Source of the DNA: Lachnospiraceae bacterium
GTDB lineage: Bacteria; Bacillota_A; Clostridia; Lachnospirales; Lachnospiraceae
Direction of reading: 5' to 3'
NCBI GenBank assembly: GCA_024684065.1
Contig: JAIKXO010000009.1
Location: forward strand, 6,245 to 70,244
Length of the DNA: 64,000 bases
A program made the translations under genes and the position numbers. Positions 62,902-64,000 of this stretch are shown here, piece after piece; the stretch's first letter is position 1, and every line of letters begins with the position of its first letter. The notes under the pieces are model-generated. The model worked only from the letters and a program-made list of their open reading frames with translations, was not told where the DNA came from and searched no databases.

Positions 62902-63228
62902 AACATTACAAATCTAACAATAGGGCTTGATAAGGTTGCGTATGACAAAACAAGAAATGGAAACGACGCCAGATATCTTACTGTCAGAATTGACGGAGAA
63001 ACTGTGACACAAATGGTAGCAGAAGCAGTCAATCTTAAGGTATCAAAGGCTCAAAACACCTACGGAAGTCTCATTATCCACGGAAGCGGGATGGATATGG
63101 GATTTGCACTGCAGAGCAGAGTTTACCAGGTAGCTTGTCAGGTAGGATATCCTGATATGTTTGACCGAGATATGTACAAATATCCTGGAAGAAGAATCTC
63201 TGGGCGGCATAACTGCAATTACGATTAG
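62902..63228 (+). pseudogene. 5'-truncated remnant of an unrecognised gene
   Basis: The frame is open from 62902 to TAG 63228 (108 codons) but has no plausible start with a ribosome site; an internal GTG at 63004 would leave 74 residues. The sequence (VAYDKTRNGNDARYLTVRID; VSKAQNTYGSLIIHGSGMDM) looks like genuine protein throughout. I do not recognise the family. Base composition is AT-richer than nrdD, suggesting a horizontally acquired fragment. Confidence 0.5.
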
Positions 63229-63253
63229 TAATGAAAAAGAATGGCAATTATGC

Positions 63254-63259
63254 TATAAT
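63254..63259 (+). promoter_or_regulatory. -10 box before the toxin-antitoxin-like pair
   Basis: TATAAT. Downstream, a 9-bp imperfect hairpin (GGATTCCCT / AGGGAGTCC, ~63283-63303) lies between it and the AAGGAG site of 63353; such a palindrome could be an autoregulatory operator. No clear -35 box. Confidence 0.4.
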
Positions 63260-63352
63260 ATTCTTACCAAGAAGGATTCCCTTTGGGAGAACAGAGGGAG
63301 TCCGACTTGGGACTTTCTCTGACTTGGAATATTAGAGAAAGGAGAATGCTGT

Positions 63353-63526
63353 ATGTTAGGAGGATTAGCTATGGATGTCACAATGCCTGCTGTTGAAACA
63401 ACTGAACTTTTAGAAGAATTGGATAAAGGTATTGATGATATGGAAAATGGTCGCGTTACGTCCCATGAAGATACCATGAAAATCTTAATGCAGCAGTATG
63501 ACGACTATGTATCACAAAATCCTTGA
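63353..63526 (+). CDS. Putative antitoxin-like small protein
   Basis: 57 aa, acidic. AAAGGAGAATGC gives a good ribosome site. The C-terminal half, LDKGIDDMENGRVTSHEDTMKIL, has the short charged 'ME-GR-x-S/T' layout common in antitoxins that wrap RelE/ParE toxins. It overlaps the next frame by 20 nt, as such pairs often do. Identification is by layout only. Confidence 0.5.
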   Translation: MLGGLAMDVTMPAVETTELLEELDKGIDDMENGRVTSHEDTMKILMQQYDDYVSQNP

Positions 63527-63713
63527 AACTGACGAAGCTATTAAGGATATACACCATATTTCATGTGAAGCATATGCTTTTACAAGGGATAAAGAATCAG
63601 GTCTTGCATTCCTTAAATTATATGATGCAACCTTTATACAGTTAATGACGAAAGTAAAAAAATCTATATACTGCGAATCCTTTATCAAAAGCAGAACTGG
63701 CAGCGAATCCTAA
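63507..63713 (+). CDS. Putative truncated RelE/ParE-like toxin
   Basis: 68 aa as read from ATG 63507, overlapping the preceding gene. The start (MYHKILETDEAIKDIHHIS) fits a ParE/RelE-type N-terminal strand-helix. Toxins of this group are ~90-100 aa and end in strands with conserved Arg; here the frame stops early. A neighbouring frame downstream (ILRVDNAYHIRGRKI, ending near 63760) looks more like the missing end, so a frameshift is likely. Probably inactive. Confidence 0.4.
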   Translation: MYHKILETDEAIKDIHHISCEAYAFTRDKESGLAFLKLYDATFIQLMTKVKKSIYCESFIKSRTGSES

Positions 63714-63767
63714 GAGTAGACAATGCTTATCATATTCGTGGCAGGAAAATTATTCAGTAGAACACAA

Positions 63768-63801
63768 AATGCTCTCAACTTCGGTTGGGAGCATTATTTT
63801 T
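63768..63801 (+). terminator. Intrinsic terminator at a group II intron junction
   Basis: 12-bp stem AATGCTCTCAAC / GTTGGGAGCATT (one G-T pair) closed by a TTCG tetraloop, then ATTTTT. The intron-like sequence begins directly after it. Confidence 0.88.
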
Positions 63802-64000
63802 GTACGCGCGCCATGGGCGCGCTCTAACGGGTGAAAGTCCCAAGCGCACGTAGGCAACTACGAAGCGCATAGCCGAACAGCAAGGGTGTCCACCGTGAGG
63901 TGGAATCTGAAGGAAGCTGTAAGCAAACCTCTGACCTGACGGACAGGAATCGCATATTAGGCTCAGAAATACGGATAAGTCGGCAAGATACGATGAAGTC
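63802..64000 (+). mobile_element. 5' end of a group II intron (continues past the window)
   Basis: Sequence after 63802 is typical of domain I of bacterial group II introns: GTGAAAGTCCC near 63831, AGCCGAACAGCAAGGGTGTC near 63871, GAGGTGGAATCTGAAGGAAG near 63897, and GATACGATGAAGTC at the end. The 5' boundary is put at GTACG (63802), close to the GUGYG intron start, immediately downstream of a terminator T-run. The reverse-transcriptase frame and domains V-VI must lie beyond the edge. Group II intron call strong; exact 5' end and class tentative. Confidence 0.85.

Noticed and set aside
63004..63228. Independent 74-aa gene starting at GTG 63004
   Set aside because: The frame stays open and protein-like back to 62902 and there is no ribosome site at 63004; it reads as the end of a truncated gene.

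Overview
The window looks like a chromosomal segment of an anaerobic member of the Lachnospiraceae (Clostridia, Bacillota). It carries a six-gene Rnf complex, a biotin-dependent Na+-pumping decarboxylase operon, pyruvate phosphate dikinase, a class III (glycyl-radical) ribonucleotide reductase and ScpA/ScpB. Shine-Dalgarno sites are strong AGGAGG types and promoters are sigma-A-like TTGACA/TATAAT. I saw no rRNA, tRNA or CRISPR array. Almost everything to about 62.9 kb reads as core chromosome. The last ~1.1 kb is AT-richer and holds gene debris, a toxin-antitoxin-like pair and the 5' end of a group II intron.

Layout. 0-8.35 kb: a truncated gene at the left edge, a small lipoprotein, a dicarboxylate/amino-acid symporter fused to an N-terminal ATPase-like domain, and a very large AarF/UbiB-like kinase protein apparently interrupted by a frameshift in an A7 run. 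8.35-15.9 kb: a possible small RNA, ppdK (with an unusual C-terminal tail), pepD, an unknown 194-aa protein, and cstA. 16-22.6 kb: an xpaC-telA-zinc-ribbon-ABC-ABC cluster in which the two ABC half-transporters look like a heterodimer with one degenerate ATP site. 22.7-29.6 kb: asnA, alaS, rpsU, a membrane metallophosphoesterase, scpA-scpB. 29.7-35.4 kb: a decarboxylase operon with two different carboxyltransferases sharing a biotin carrier and a membrane beta subunit. 35.5-42.7 kb: a TetR regulator, a BaiN/HI0933-like flavoprotein, cmk-ispH-rpsA, cheR, and a convergent YprB-like exonuclease. 42.9-51.9 kb: rnfCDGEAB preceded by a CmpB-like membrane protein and followed by a GT-C-like membrane protein and a convergent apbE. 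52-62.9 kb: a GH25-like protein missing active-site carboxylates, a SleB-type hydrolase, a chemotaxis receptor, a double AP2 protein with a degenerate HNH core, deoC plus a WYL regulator plus an SGNH lipoprotein, and nrdD without an adjacent nrdG.

How the parts fit. Rnf (ferredoxin:NAD oxidoreductase, flavinylated by ApbE on RnfG and RnfD) and the decarboxylase operon are both ion pumps, so the window holds two routes to a membrane ion gradient. CstA, PepD, PpdK and the oxaloacetate-type carboxyltransferase point to peptide, amino-acid and C3/C4-acid metabolism.

The most unusual non-coding feature is a family of intergenic palindromic mosaics (about 213-323, 2894-2925, 8568-8700, 13875-14060, 33701-33776, 35539-35611, 36271-36464 and 42748-42916). 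Several share exact 10-15-nt modules while their hairpin arms otherwise differ. One copy is a tandem duplication in which both arms of a hairpin have changed together.
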